Assembly: GCF_900104845.1 (NCBI RefSeq)
Contig: NZ_FNSR01000003.1
Coordinates: forward strand, 682,001-746,000
Source: Paraburkholderia caballeronis
GTDB lineage: Bacteria; Pseudomonadota; Gammaproteobacteria; Burkholderiales; Burkholderiaceae
Direction: 5' to 3'
Length of the DNA: 64,000 nucleotides
The notes beneath the pieces are model-generated. The model was not told the origin of the DNA and searched no databases. It was given only the letters and a program-made list of their open reading frames with translations. Positions within the stretch are counted from its first letter, which is position 1. Every line of letters starts with the position of its first letter. Of this stretch, positions 17,098-25,834 are shown one piece after another. A program made the position numbers and the translations under genes.

Positions 17098-18318
17098 ATG
17101 CTGACACTCGATTTCCATCCGGCCGGCCGTCATTTCCTGCAGATTCCGGGGCCGAGCCCGGTGCCCGACCGGCTGCTGCGCGCGATGAGTTATCCGACCA
17201 TCGACCACCGCGGCCCCGAATTCGGCGCGCTCGGCCTGAAGGTGCTCGACGGAATCCGCCAGATCTTCAAGACCCGGCATCCGGTCGTGATCTACGGCGC
17301 GTCCGGCACCGGCGCATGGGAAGCGGCGCTGACTAACACGCTGAACCCGGGCGACGCCGTGCTGATGTTCGAAACCGGCCACTTCGCCACGCTGTGGAAG
17401 AAGATGGCCGAAAGCCTCGGGCTCAAGCCCGAGTTCCTCGGCCTGCCGGGCATCGACGGCTGGCGCAACGGCGTGCGCGCCGACATGATCGAGGCGCGCC
17501 TGCGCGCGGACACGGACCAGCGGATCAAGGCGGTCTGCGTCGTCCATAACGAGACGTCCACGGGCGTGACCTCGGACATCGCGGCGGTGCGCCGCGCGAT
17601 CGACGCCGCCGGCCACCCGGCGCTCTTCATGGTCGACACGATTTCGAGTCTCGCGTGCGCCGATTACCGCCATGACGAATGGGGCGTGGACGTCACGGTG
17701 TCCGGCTCGCAGAAAGGCCTGATGCTGCCGCCGGGCATCAGCTTCAACGCGGTGTCGCCGAAGGCGCTGGCGGCGAGCGAGACGGCGACGCTGCCGCGCA
17801 GCTACTGGGGCTGGCAGGAGATCATCGACGCGAACCGGACCGGCTACTGGCCGTACACGCCGAACACGAACCTGCTGTACGCGCTTCATGAGGCGATCGA
17901 CATGATCCTCGCCGAAGGCCTCGACAACGTGTTCGCGCGCCACCAGCGGCTCGCGGAAGGATGCCGCCGGGCGGTGCGCGCGTGGGGCCTTGAGATCCAG
18001 TGCGCGGACGCCGCCGTGTACAGCCCCGTGCTGACCGGCGTGATGATGCCCGACGGCGTCGACGCCGACGCGGTGCGCAAGCTGATCTACGAGCGCTTCA
18101 ACCTGTCGCTCGGCACGGGCCTCGGCAAGATGAAGGGGCGCATGTTCCGCATCGGCCACCTCGGCGACTGCAACGAACTCACGCTGATGGCCGCGCTCGC
18201 CGGCTGCGAGATGGGGCTGCGGCTGGCCGGCGTGCCGTTAGCGCAAAGCGGCCTGGCCGCGGCGGCGGCGTATTTCGGCGAACCGGCCGCCGGGGCGGAC
18301 CGGCGGGTCGCGGCCTGA
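17098..18318 (+). CDS. Serine/alanine--glyoxylate aminotransferase
   Basis: The 406-residue enzyme is a class V PLP aminotransferase of the AGXT/SgaA type, which transfers an amino group from serine or alanine to glyoxylate to give glycine. The PLP lysine is in VSGSQKGLMLPPG near residue 205. Other hallmarks are FLQIPGPSPVPDRLLRAMSY at the N terminus, YGASGTGAWEAAL (phosphate loop), ETSTGVTSDI and the TPNTNLLYAL segment. It diverges from the GntR regulator and carries a matching operator upstream. The next gene, a FAD/Fe-S oxidase, follows 24 nt later, so glyoxylate made from glycolate could be aminated directly. Donor specificity is not readable. Confidence 0.92.
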   Translation: MLTLDFHPAGRHFLQIPGPSPVPDRLLRAMSYPTIDHRGPEFGALGLKVLDGIRQIFKTRHPVVIYGASGTGAWEAALTNTLNPGDAVLMFETGHFATLWKKMAESLGLKPEFLGLPGIDGWRNGVRADMIEARLRADTDQRIKAVCVVHNETSTGVTSDIAAVRRAIDAAGHPALFMVDTISSLACADYRHDEWGVDVTVSGSQKGLMLPPGISFNAVSPKALAASETATLPRSYWGWQEIIDANRTGYWPYTPNTNLLYALHEAIDMILAEGLDNVFARHQRLAEGCRRAVRAWGLEIQCADAAVYSPVLTGVMMPDGVDADAVRKLIYERFNLSLGTGLGKMKGRMFRIGHLGDCNELTLMAALAGCEMGLRLAGVPLAQSGLAAAAAYFGEPAAGADRRVAA

Positions 18319-18342
18319 CCGGCCTTTCTGCGGGTGACCCTC

Positions 18343-21300
18343 ATGACGCATCCCACCTCGAATCTCGCTGCAAAACCGGTGCACCTCGTTCCTCCGGCGT
18401 CGGGCCGCTCCAGTCCGCTCGCGGTCCGTCTGCGCGGCGCGCTGCGCGGCGACGTGCTGTTCGATGCGGCAAGCCGGGGCCGTTATTCGACCGACGCGTC
18501 GATCTACCAGATCACGCCGCTCGGCATCGTGGTGCCGCGCGACCAGCAGGACCTGCGCGCGGCGCTCGACGTGGCGCGCAGCGAGGGCGCGCCGGTGCTC
18601 GCGCGCGGCGCGGGCACGAGCCAGTGCGGCCAGACGGTGGCCGAGGCGCTCGTCGTCGATACGTCGAAATGGCTGAACAACGTCGTCGATTTCGATCGCG
18701 ACGCGCGCACCGTGACGGTCGAGCCGGGCATCGTGCTCGACCATCTGAACGCGTGGCTCAAGCCGCACGGGCTATGGTTCCCGGTCGACGTGTCGACGGG
18801 CGCGCAGTGCACGATCGGCGGCATGGCCGGCAACAACTCGTGCGGCTCGCGCTCGATCGAATACGGCAACATGGTGCACAACGTCGCCGCCATCGACGCG
18901 CTGCTCGCGGACGGCACCGACGCGCACTTCGGCCCGCTCGGCACGCCGCCCGACGGCGCGCGCATGAAGCAGATCGTCGACGGGCTGACGCGGATCGCGC
19001 GGCGCGAGCGGGGCGAACTGGCCGAACGGGTGCCGCGCGTGCTGCGCCGCGTGGCCGGCTACAACCTCGACCTGTTCGACTGTCTGAATCCGCGCGCGTA
19101 CACCGACGACGGCGTCCCGAACCTCGCGCACATTCTGGTCGGCGCGGAAGGCACGCTCGCGTTCAGCCGCCAGCTCACGCTCAGGCTCGCGCCGCTGCCG
19201 AAGCACAAGACGCTCGGCGTGGTCAATTTCCCGACCTTCTACGACGCGATGAGCCTCACCCGGCACATCGTCAAGCTGCAGCCGGCGGCGGTCGAACTGG
19301 TGGACAGCACGATGATCGGCCTCGCGCTCGACAACCCGGCGTTTCGCCCGGTCATCGGCAAGGCGCTGGTCGGCGAGCCCGATGCGATCCTGCTGGTCGA
19401 GTTCGCGGGCGAGGATCGCGGCACGCAGCTGGCGCGGCTCGGGCAACTGGTCGAACTGATGGGCGATCTCGGCCTGCCCGGCAGCGTCGTGGAGATGCCC
19501 GGCGCCGGCGAGCAGAAGGCGCTGTGGGACGTGCGCAAGGCGGGGCTCAACATCATGATGAGCATGAAGGGCGACGGCAAGCCGGTGTCCTTCATCGAGG
19601 ACTGCGCGGTGCCGCTCGAACATCTCGCCGAGTACACGGCGCGGCTCACCGAGGTGTTCCACCGGCACGGAACCGAGGGCACGTGGTACGCGCATGCGAG
19701 CGTCGGCACGCTGCACGTGCGGCCGATTCTCGACATGCGCCGTGACGGCGCGGTCAAGATGCGCGCGATCGCCGAAGAGGCGTCGGCGATGGTGCGCGAA
19801 TACAAGGGCGCGTATTCGGGCGAGCACGGCGACGGCCTGTGCCGCGGCGAATGGGTGGCGTGGCAGTACGGCCCGAAGATCCATCAGGCGTTCACCGAGA
19901 TCAAGGCGCTGTTCGATCCGGACAACCGCTTCAATCCGGACAAGATCGTGCGGCCGCCGAAGATGGACGACAGCCGCAACTTCCGCTTTCCGCCGACCTA
20001 TCGCGAACTGCCGGTCGTGCCGGTGCTGGACTGGTCCGCATGGAACGTGAAGCGCGATCCGCTCAGCGGCGAGGAGACGCCGCCCGGCACCGGCGAAAGC
20101 CTGAGCGGCGGGCTCGCGAAAGCGATCGAGATATGCAACAACAACGGGCATTGCCGCAAGTTCGACGCGGGCACGATGTGCCCGAGCTACCGCGTCACGC
20201 GCGACGAGCAGCATGTGACGCGCGGGCGCGCGAACACGCTGCGGCTCGCCGTTTCCGGCCAGTTGGGCGACGATGGCATCGCGAGCGCCGAGGTGAAGGA
20301 GGTGCTGGACCTGTGCGTGTCGTGCAAGGGCTGCCGGCGCGATTGCCCGACCGGCGTCGACATGGCGAAGTTCAAGATCGAGGCGCGCGCCGCGTGGGCG
20401 AAGCGCCACGGCCTGCGTCTGCGCGAGAAGCTCATTGCATTCATGCCGCGCTACGCGGCGGCGGCCGCGCGCGTGCCGGCGCTGCTGGCGGCGGCGGACC
20501 ACGTGCCGTTCGTCTCGCGCGCGTTCAGGCGGGCGCTGGGGCTTGCGCCGCAACGCTCGCTGCCGCGTTTCAGACGCCCGTTCCTCGCGGACGCCGGCGC
20601 ACGCGCGGCCGCCGTTGCCGCACCAGCCGGCGCGCGTGAAGTGCTGCTGTTCGTCGACACGTTCAACAACGGCATCGAGCCCGGCAACGCGCGCGCGGCC
20701 GTGCGCGTGCTGGAGGCCGCGGGTTACACCGTGCGCTTCAACACGAAGGACGGCGAGCGGCCGCTGTGCTGCGGCCGCACGTTTCTCGCGGCGGGGCTCG
20801 TCGACGAAGCGCGCAGCGAGGCGCGGCGCATGCTCGACGCGTTCCTGCCGTATGTGAAGCGCGGCGTGCCGATCGTCGGGCTGGAGCCGTCGTGCCTGCT
20901 GTCGCTGCGCGACGAGTTTCTTCAGTACGGTTATGGCGAGGACGCGCGGCGGGTGGCGCAGTCGGCGTTCCTGTTCGAGGAGTTTCTGGTGCGCGAGAAC
21001 GAAGCGGGGCGCCTGAACCTGCCGCTGCGCGCGCTGGACGCGCGCGTTGCGTGGGTCCACGGGCATTGCCACCAGAAGGCGTTCGATGCGTTCCGTCCGG
21101 TGCAGACGGTGCTCGGCTGGATTCCGGAACTCGACGTGCGGCCGATCGAGTCGTCATGCTGCGGGATGGCGGGCAGCTTCGGCTACGAGGCCGAGCACTA
21201 CGAGACCTCGAATGCGATGGCGGAACTGTCGCTGCTGCCGGCGGTGCGCCAGGCCGGGGCGGGCGACCTGATCGTCGCGGACGGCACCAGTTGCCGCCAT

Positions 21301-21366
21301 CAGATTCACGATGGCGCGCAGCGCGACGCGCTGCATGTGGCTCGCGTGCTGGAAATGGCGCTTTGA
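18343..21366 (+). CDS. FAD/4Fe-4S D-2-hydroxyacid dehydrogenase-like fusion protein
   Basis: The 1007-residue protein fuses a VAO-type FAD-linked oxidase (residues about 40-480), a ferredoxin-like 4Fe-4S region and a C-terminal CCG (heterodisulfide-reductase-like) domain. FAD-binding segments are LARGAGTSQCGQ and GGMAGNNSCGSRSIEYGN. The Fe-S cysteines lie in CNNNGHCRKFDAGTMCPSY and LCVSCKGCRRDCPTG. CCG motifs are CCGRTFLAAG and SCCGMAGSFGYE. It resembles YdiJ/D-lactate or D-2-hydroxyglutarate dehydrogenases and combines in one chain what GlcD and GlcF do separately. In this locus, oxidation of glycolate or another D-2-hydroxyacid is plausible. ATG 18343 is preferred over an upstream GTG at 18334. 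Confidence 0.87.
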   Translation: MTHPTSNLAAKPVHLVPPASGRSSPLAVRLRGALRGDVLFDAASRGRYSTDASIYQITPLGIVVPRDQQDLRAALDVARSEGAPVLARGAGTSQCGQTVAEALVVDTSKWLNNVVDFDRDARTVTVEPGIVLDHLNAWLKPHGLWFPVDVSTGAQCTIGGMAGNNSCGSRSIEYGNMVHNVAAIDALLADGTDAHFGPLGTPPDGARMKQIVDGLTRIARRERGELAERVPRVLRRVAGYNLDLFDCLNPRAYTDDGVPNLAHILVGAEGTLAFSRQLTLRLAPLPKHKTLGVVNFPTFYDAMSLTRHIVKLQPAAVELVDSTMIGLALDNPAFRPVIGKALVGEPDAILLVEFAGEDRGTQLARLGQLVELMGDLGLPGSVVEMPGAGEQKALWDVRKAGLNIMMSMKGDGKPVSFIEDCAVPLEHLAEYTARLTEVFHRHGTEGTWYAHASVGTLHVRPILDMRRDGAVKMRAIAEEASAMVREYKGAYSGEHGDGLCRGEWVAWQYGPKIHQAFTEIKALFDPDNRFNPDKIVRPPKMDDSRNFRFPPTYRELPVVPVLDWSAWNVKRDPLSGEETPPGTGESLSGGLAKAIEICNNNGHCRKFDAGTMCPSYRVTRDEQHVTRGRANTLRLAVSGQLGDDGIASAEVKEVLDLCVSCKGCRRDCPTGVDMAKFKIEARAAWAKRHGLRLREKLIAFMPRYAAAAARVPALLAAADHVPFVSRAFRRALGLAPQRSLPRFRRPFLADAGARAAAVAAPAGAREVLLFVDTFNNGIEPGNARAAVRVLEAAGYTVRFNTKDGERPLCCGRTFLAAGLVDEARSEARRMLDAFLPYVKRGVPIVGLEPSCLLSLRDEFLQYGYGEDARRVAQSAFLFEEFLVRENEAGRLNLPLRALDARVAWVHGHCHQKAFDAFRPVQTVLGWIPELDVRPIESSCCGMAGSFGYEAEHYETSNAMAELSLLPAVRQAGAGDLIVADGTSCRHQIHDGAQRDALHVARVLEMAL

Positions 21367-21481
21367 TCCGATTGCTGATTGCTCACGGCGGCGCGGGTTG
21401 CGGTTGCCTATGCAAATCGTGACCCGTGGCCGCTACCTGCGCATGAAGCGATTGCGGTGGAGGCAGTGTGTCTTGCTCCGC

Positions 21482-22393
21482 TCACGCCGGCTTCGCGTCG
21501 CCGCCCGCCGCGCGCAGCTCCCCCTTCAGCCACGAGACGAACGACTCGATGTACGTGAACTGCGGCGACGACGCAGACCACGCGGCATAGTACGCGTGCT
21601 GTCCACGCGCGCTGATATCGAAGAGCCGCACCAGCAGGCCGCAGTCGAGCCACGACTGCGTCATCAGCTCGCGCGCCAGCGCGACGCCCTGGCCGTGAAG
21701 CGCCGCCTCGACCGCCAATCCGACGTCGACGAACTGCGGGCCGACGGCCGGCTCGGCAAGCTCCACGCCCGCCGCCTTGAACCACGGCCGCCATGGCTCG
21801 ATCGGGCAGCGCAGCAGGTTGGCTTTCGCGAGATCGGCGGGCGTGTCGAACGGACCGTGCCGCTCGACATAAGCCGGACTGCATGCGGGAAAGACCGGCT
21901 CGTTCACGAGTTCGGCCACTTCCAGCCCCGGATAACTGCCGCTGCCGAACCGGATCTCCAGATCCGCGTCGTCCGCTTTCAGGCCCACGAACGGGACCGA
22001 AAGCTGCAGCACGACGTCCACGTCGGGTTGCAGCTTCTGGAAGCACTGCAGTCTCGGCACGATGACCTGGCGGGCGAACGTCGGCGGCGACGAAATGCGC
22101 AGCTGCACGCGGTCGCCCGCCGGCGTGCTGCCGGCCGGATAGCGGCTCAGCGACTCCAGCGACTCGCGCACGACGCTCAGGTATTCGAGCCCGGCCGACG
22201 TCAGCTTGAGTTCGTTGACGGTGCGCTTGAACAGGCTGACGCCGAGACTTTCCTCAAGCTGCTTGATCCGGTGGCTGATCGCGCTGGGCGTGACCGACAG
22301 TTCGGCGGCGGCGAGCGTCCCGGAGCCGAGGCGTGCGACGGCCTCGAAGGCGATGAGGCAGTGCAGCGGCGGTAAGCGGGCGAAACGTTTCAT
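21482..22393 (-). CDS. GcvA-like LysR-family regulator
   Basis: The 303-residue protein begins MKRFARLPPLHCLIAFEAVA, typical of GcvA/AmpR-type LysR proteins. The helix-turn-helix (TLAAAELSVTPSAISHRIKQ) is followed by LEESLGVSLFKRTVNELKLT and the effector domain. It is transcribed away from the racemase-permease-nitrilase genes across a 209-bp divergent region holding a 32-bp inverted repeat. That is the classic arrangement for a LysR activator of the adjacent operon. The ligand is unknown; a hydroxy-acid or nitrile-derived acid would fit the neighbours. Confidence 0.88.
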   Translation of the reverse strand: MKRFARLPPLHCLIAFEAVARLGSGTLAAAELSVTPSAISHRIKQLEESLGVSLFKRTVNELKLTSAGLEYLSVVRESLESLSRYPAGSTPAGDRVQLRISSPPTFARQVIVPRLQCFQKLQPDVDVVLQLSVPFVGLKADDADLEIRFGSGSYPGLEVAELVNEPVFPACSPAYVERHGPFDTPADLAKANLLRCPIEPWRPWFKAAGVELAEPAVGPQFVDVGLAVEAALHGQGVALARELMTQSWLDCGLLVRLFDISARGQHAYYAAWSASSPQFTYIESFVSWLKGELRAAGGDAKPA

Positions 22394-22491
22394 GACGATG
22401 GGTGAACAATGCCGGCGGGCAGGCATTGCAGCGGGAGCCGGCAAGCCTCGTGTTTGCGGAGGGTACCGGCGACCGGGCGCCGTACCGATTC

Positions 22492-22523
22492 GATAATTTT
22501 CAACCGGAGATCAAAAAATTATC
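22492..22523. promoter_or_regulatory. 32-bp inverted repeat in divergent LysR/racemase region
   Basis: GATAATTTT at 22492-22500 and its exact complement-inverse AAAATTATC at 22515-22523 are separated by 14 bp. The AT-rich arms stand out in GC-rich DNA midway between the divergent genes, 80 bp before the racemase start. It is a candidate LysR recognition/activation site. Confidence 0.5.
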
Positions 22524-22602
22524 AAGCGGGGCAGGCATTCCAGCCATACGGCGGACACCTGAGAATAGCTGATCAAAATTCACGGCACCGGAGCACACCA
22601 CC

Positions 22603-23718
22603 ATGAACCTCACCCAGCAGGGTTCCGCAGGCCCGCGCGACGCGATCTCCGTCGTGGAAAGCGTGAACGTGCGGCCGGTGATGGTCCCGCTGGAGCCGCC
22701 GCTGCGCACCGCGAGCGGCGTGATGGCGTCGGCGCCGCTCGCGCTGGTGGACGTCGTGACGGCGCACGGCGTGGCGGGGCATGCGTATGTGTTTGCGTAT
22801 AACCCGATCCTGCTGCCCGCGTTGGCGCGCCTGCTCGAGGACGTGTCGAAGCTGCTGCCGGGACAGCCTCTCGCGCCGAGAGCGTTGATGCGCAAGCTGC
22901 GCAGCCGCTTTGTGCTGCCCGACACCGCGGGACTGCTCGACATGGCGCTCGCGGGCCTCGACATGGCGCTCTGGGATGCGCATGCGCGGGTGGCCGGACA
23001 GCCGCTCGTCCGTCTGCTCGGCGGCGAACCGGCGGCCGTCACGGCCTATGCGAGCTTCGGCATGGACGGGCGCGAACGCGCGGTCGAAGCCGCGTCGCGA
23101 AGCGTGGACGCCGGCTTCCGCGCGATCAAGATCAAGATCGGCTATCCGACGCTGAACGAGGATCTCGACGTGGTGCGAAGCGTGCGCGCGGCGATCGGAC
23201 CCGACGTCGAACTGATGGTCGACTACAACCAGGCGCTTGGCGTGTCCGACGCGATCCGCCGGGGACATGCGCTCGACGGCGAGGGCCTGGCCTGGATCGA
23301 GGAGCCGACGTTGTGCGACGACCTCGACGGACACGCGCAGATCGCGGCGGCGCTGAAGACGCCGCTGCAACTCGGCGAGAACAGTTGGGGACCGCGCGGC
23401 ATCCGCACGATGATCTCGCGCCATGCGTCCGATCTCGCAATGCCGGACCTGATGAAGGTGGGCGGCATCGGCGGCTGGCTCGATGCCGTGGCGGTGTGCG
23501 AGGCGAACGGCGTGCCGGTATCGAATCACTTCTATCAGGAGATGAGCGCGCATTTGCTCGCGCTCACGCCGGCGGCGCACTACCTGGAGTATTTCGGCCT
23601 CGCCGATGCCGTGCTCGACAATCCGTCGATTGTCGTCGACGGCTGCGTCACGCCATCCGAAGAACCCGGCGGCGGCGTGACGTGGAACGAAGCGGCCGTT
23701 GCGCGTTTTGCGCTGTGA
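22603..23718 (+). CDS. Enolase-superfamily racemase/dehydratase (mandelate racemase-like)
   Basis: The 371-residue protein belongs to the mandelate racemase subgroup of the enolase superfamily. All expected residues are visible: the KxK acid/base motif (K176 and K178 in AIKIKIG), metal ligands D207 (MVDYNQ), E233 (IEEP) and E259 (GENSWG), and the His base H309 (SNHFYQE). The N-terminal capping domain begins VRPVMVPLEPPLRT. The KxK plus His pair is the two-base arrangement used by mandelate racemase. In context with a nitrilase and an FMN 2-hydroxyacid dehydrogenase, interconversion of 2-hydroxyacid enantiomers is a reasonable inference, but other acid-sugar dehydrations by this family cannot be excluded. 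Confidence 0.85.
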   Translation: MNLTQQGSAGPRDAISVVESVNVRPVMVPLEPPLRTASGVMASAPLALVDVVTAHGVAGHAYVFAYNPILLPALARLLEDVSKLLPGQPLAPRALMRKLRSRFVLPDTAGLLDMALAGLDMALWDAHARVAGQPLVRLLGGEPAAVTAYASFGMDGRERAVEAASRSVDAGFRAIKIKIGYPTLNEDLDVVRSVRAAIGPDVELMVDYNQALGVSDAIRRGHALDGEGLAWIEEPTLCDDLDGHAQIAAALKTPLQLGENSWGPRGIRTMISRHASDLAMPDLMKVGGIGGWLDAVAVCEANGVPVSNHFYQEMSAHLLALTPAAHYLEYFGLADAVLDNPSIVVDGCVTPSEEPGGGVTWNEAAVARFAL

Positions 23719-23862
23719 CCGGCGCGGTTGAATACGGTTTGATCCTTCATCAAATTCATTTCAATAGTCCTGAGCATTGAGATATTTTTGGCTTGCCGAT
23801 AATGGACCTGTCGACCGTTGAAGCGGAACCGGACGGAAGACGCCCATCCATCGGAGGATCAA

Positions 23863-24165
23863 GTGAACAACGATACTGTGCTCGATCAGGGGTACGACGA
23901 GACGGACAGCGCGGCTCATGGCCGGGTCGCGCTAGCCAAGGCTTTTTCGGTGCTGGTCTTGCTGCCCGCAAGCCTGTTTTTCGGCGTGTTCTGCTTCGCG
24001 CCGGAGCAGATGAGCGCGGCGACGCCGTTCGGCGTGCCGGTGTCGATCGTGTCCATTCCCGGACTGATCCTCGTTGCGATCGCAATCAGCGGCGCATTCG
24101 TGCGCTTCGCGCGCGCGAACGATCGCGCGTGCGAACGCGCTGCCCGAACCGGAGCGCAGGCATGA
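23863..24165 (+). CDS. DUF485-like small membrane subunit of SSS permease
   Basis: This 100-residue protein starts at GTG 23863 after a strong GGAGGA site. It has two hydrophobic segments (FSVLVLLPASLFFGVFCF and VSIPGLILVAIAISGAFVRF). That layout matches the small DUF485/YjcH-like proteins encoded immediately before ActP-type solute:sodium symporters. Its stop overlaps the symporter start (ATGA at 24162). It probably assists assembly or function of the permease in the inner membrane. Confidence 0.7.
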   Translation: MNNDTVLDQGYDETDSAAHGRVALAKAFSVLVLLPASLFFGVFCFAPEQMSAATPFGVPVSIVSIPGLILVAIAISGAFVRFARANDRACERAARTGAQA

Positions 24166-25706
24166 ACGGGCAACGGATCAGCGCCATGTCGGTCGGCTTC
24201 TTCTTCGCCTTTCTCCTCGCCACGATCTGCATCACGGTGTTCGCTTCGCGGCGCAGCCGCTCGGCCAGCGAGTACTTCAACGCGGGCGGCCGCGTGAGCG
24301 CGCTGCAGAACGGTCTCGCGATGGCGGGCGAATATCTGAGCGCGGCGGCGTTGCTCGGCATGACCGGCGCGATCTCGCTGAAGGGTTTCGACGGCGTCGT
24401 GTACAGCATCGGCGTGTTCCTCGGCTGGCCGCTGATCCTCTTTCTCGTGTCCGAGCCGGTCAAGCGGCTCGGCAAGTTCACGCTCGCCGACGTGATCGCG
24501 TGGCGTCTGCGCGCGAAGCCGATCCGGATCGCCGTGGCGCTCGCGAGCCTGCCGATCGTGCTGCTGTACCTCATCACGCAGCTCGTCGCCGCGGGCGGCC
24601 TGATCAAGCTGATGTTCGGCATCGCCTATCTGCCCGCCGTCGTTCTGGTCGGCATCATCATGCTGTGCTACGTGTTCTTCGGCGGCATGCTCGGCACGAC
24701 GTGGGTGCAGATCATCAAGGCCGTGCTGCTGTTCGCGGGCTCGGCCGTGCTCGTCGTGCTGCTGCTCGCGAAGTTCGGCTTCCATCCGTCGGCGATCTTC
24801 GTCGCCGCCGCGCAGCAGGCCGATCCGTCGATCACCGCGCCGCACGTCCTCGCTTCGCTCGACCGCTGGGACACGCTGTCGCTCGCGGTGGCGCTCGTGT
24901 TCGGCGCGCTCGGCATGCCGCAGATCCTCACGCGCTTCCTGACGGTGGCGAACGCACGCGACGCGCGGCGCTCGGCGTTTTATGCGACGTCGCTGGTCGG
25001 CGTCTTCCACATCTTCGTGCTGACCCTCGGTTTCGGCGCATTGGCCCTGATCGGCAAGCACGACATCGTGGCCGCGGGCGGCGCGGGGAACATGGCCGTG
25101 CCGCTGCTCGCGCGCCTGCTGGGCGGCGACGCGTTTTTCGGCTTCATCTGCGCGGTGTCGTTCGCGACGATGCTGGCCGTGGTGGCGGGCCTCACGCTGT
25201 CGGCGGCCACGACGTTCGCCCATGACATCTGGGCCGGCGTCGTGATGAGCCACACGGACGGCGGCGTGCAGCGGCAACCCCAGGTGGCCCGCGCGGCGGC
25301 CGTGGTCGTGGCGGTCGCGTCGGTGCTGCTGGCGCTGCGCTTCGAAGGGCAGAACGTCGCGTTCATGGTGGGCCTGAGTTATTCGATCGCGGCGTCGGCG
25401 AACTTCCCGGTGCTGATGCTCGCGCTCTACTGGCGGCGCCTGACGACGGCGGGCGCGGTTGCCGGCATGCTCGCGGGCGCCGCCGCCGCCGTGCTGCTGA
25501 TCGTCCTGTCGCCGACCATCCAGGTGGAAGTCCTGCATCGGGCGGTCGCCGACGTGGCCGGCCGCTGGTGGTTCGTGCCGCTGCGCAATCCATGCATCGT
25601 GTCGCTGCCGTTCGCGCTGTTCGTCGCGTGCGCGGTGTCGCTGCTGCGGCCCCAGACCAGCGAGCAGGCGGGATACGCAAGGATGCACGCGGTGCTGGAG
25701 GGCTGA
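24162..25706 (+). CDS. Sodium:solute symporter (ActP-like)
   Basis: The 514-residue protein has about thirteen hydrophobic spans. Segment GEYLSAAALLGMTGAISLKG near residue 55 and GKFTLADVIAWRL define the SSS family, on the acetate/monocarboxylate side (ActP-like). FGALGMPQILTRFLTVANAR near residue 250 is another conserved stretch. It is coupled to the small subunit before it and precedes the nitrilase gene by 128 bp. It most likely imports a carboxylate or hydroxyacid related to the racemase substrate. The exact cargo cannot be inferred. Confidence 0.9.
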   Translation: MNGQRISAMSVGFFFAFLLATICITVFASRRSRSASEYFNAGGRVSALQNGLAMAGEYLSAAALLGMTGAISLKGFDGVVYSIGVFLGWPLILFLVSEPVKRLGKFTLADVIAWRLRAKPIRIAVALASLPIVLLYLITQLVAAGGLIKLMFGIAYLPAVVLVGIIMLCYVFFGGMLGTTWVQIIKAVLLFAGSAVLVVLLLAKFGFHPSAIFVAAAQQADPSITAPHVLASLDRWDTLSLAVALVFGALGMPQILTRFLTVANARDARRSAFYATSLVGVFHIFVLTLGFGALALIGKHDIVAAGGAGNMAVPLLARLLGGDAFFGFICAVSFATMLAVVAGLTLSAATTFAHDIWAGVVMSHTDGGVQRQPQVARAAAVVVAVASVLLALRFEGQNVAFMVGLSYSIAASANFPVLMLALYWRRLTTAGAVAGMLAGAAAAVLLIVLSPTIQVEVLHRAVADVAGRWWFVPLRNPCIVSLPFALFVACAVSLLRPQTSEQAGYARMHAVLEG

Positions 25707-25834
25707 TCCGTGAACCGGCCGCGCGCACGGACGCCTTGCATGCGGTCGCGGCGGATCGCCGTCCGCTCCCGGATGTGGCCGGGAGCCGTTGCTGTCCGTG
25801 TCGTTCGAAACCATAACCCTCTCAGGAGTGAAAC

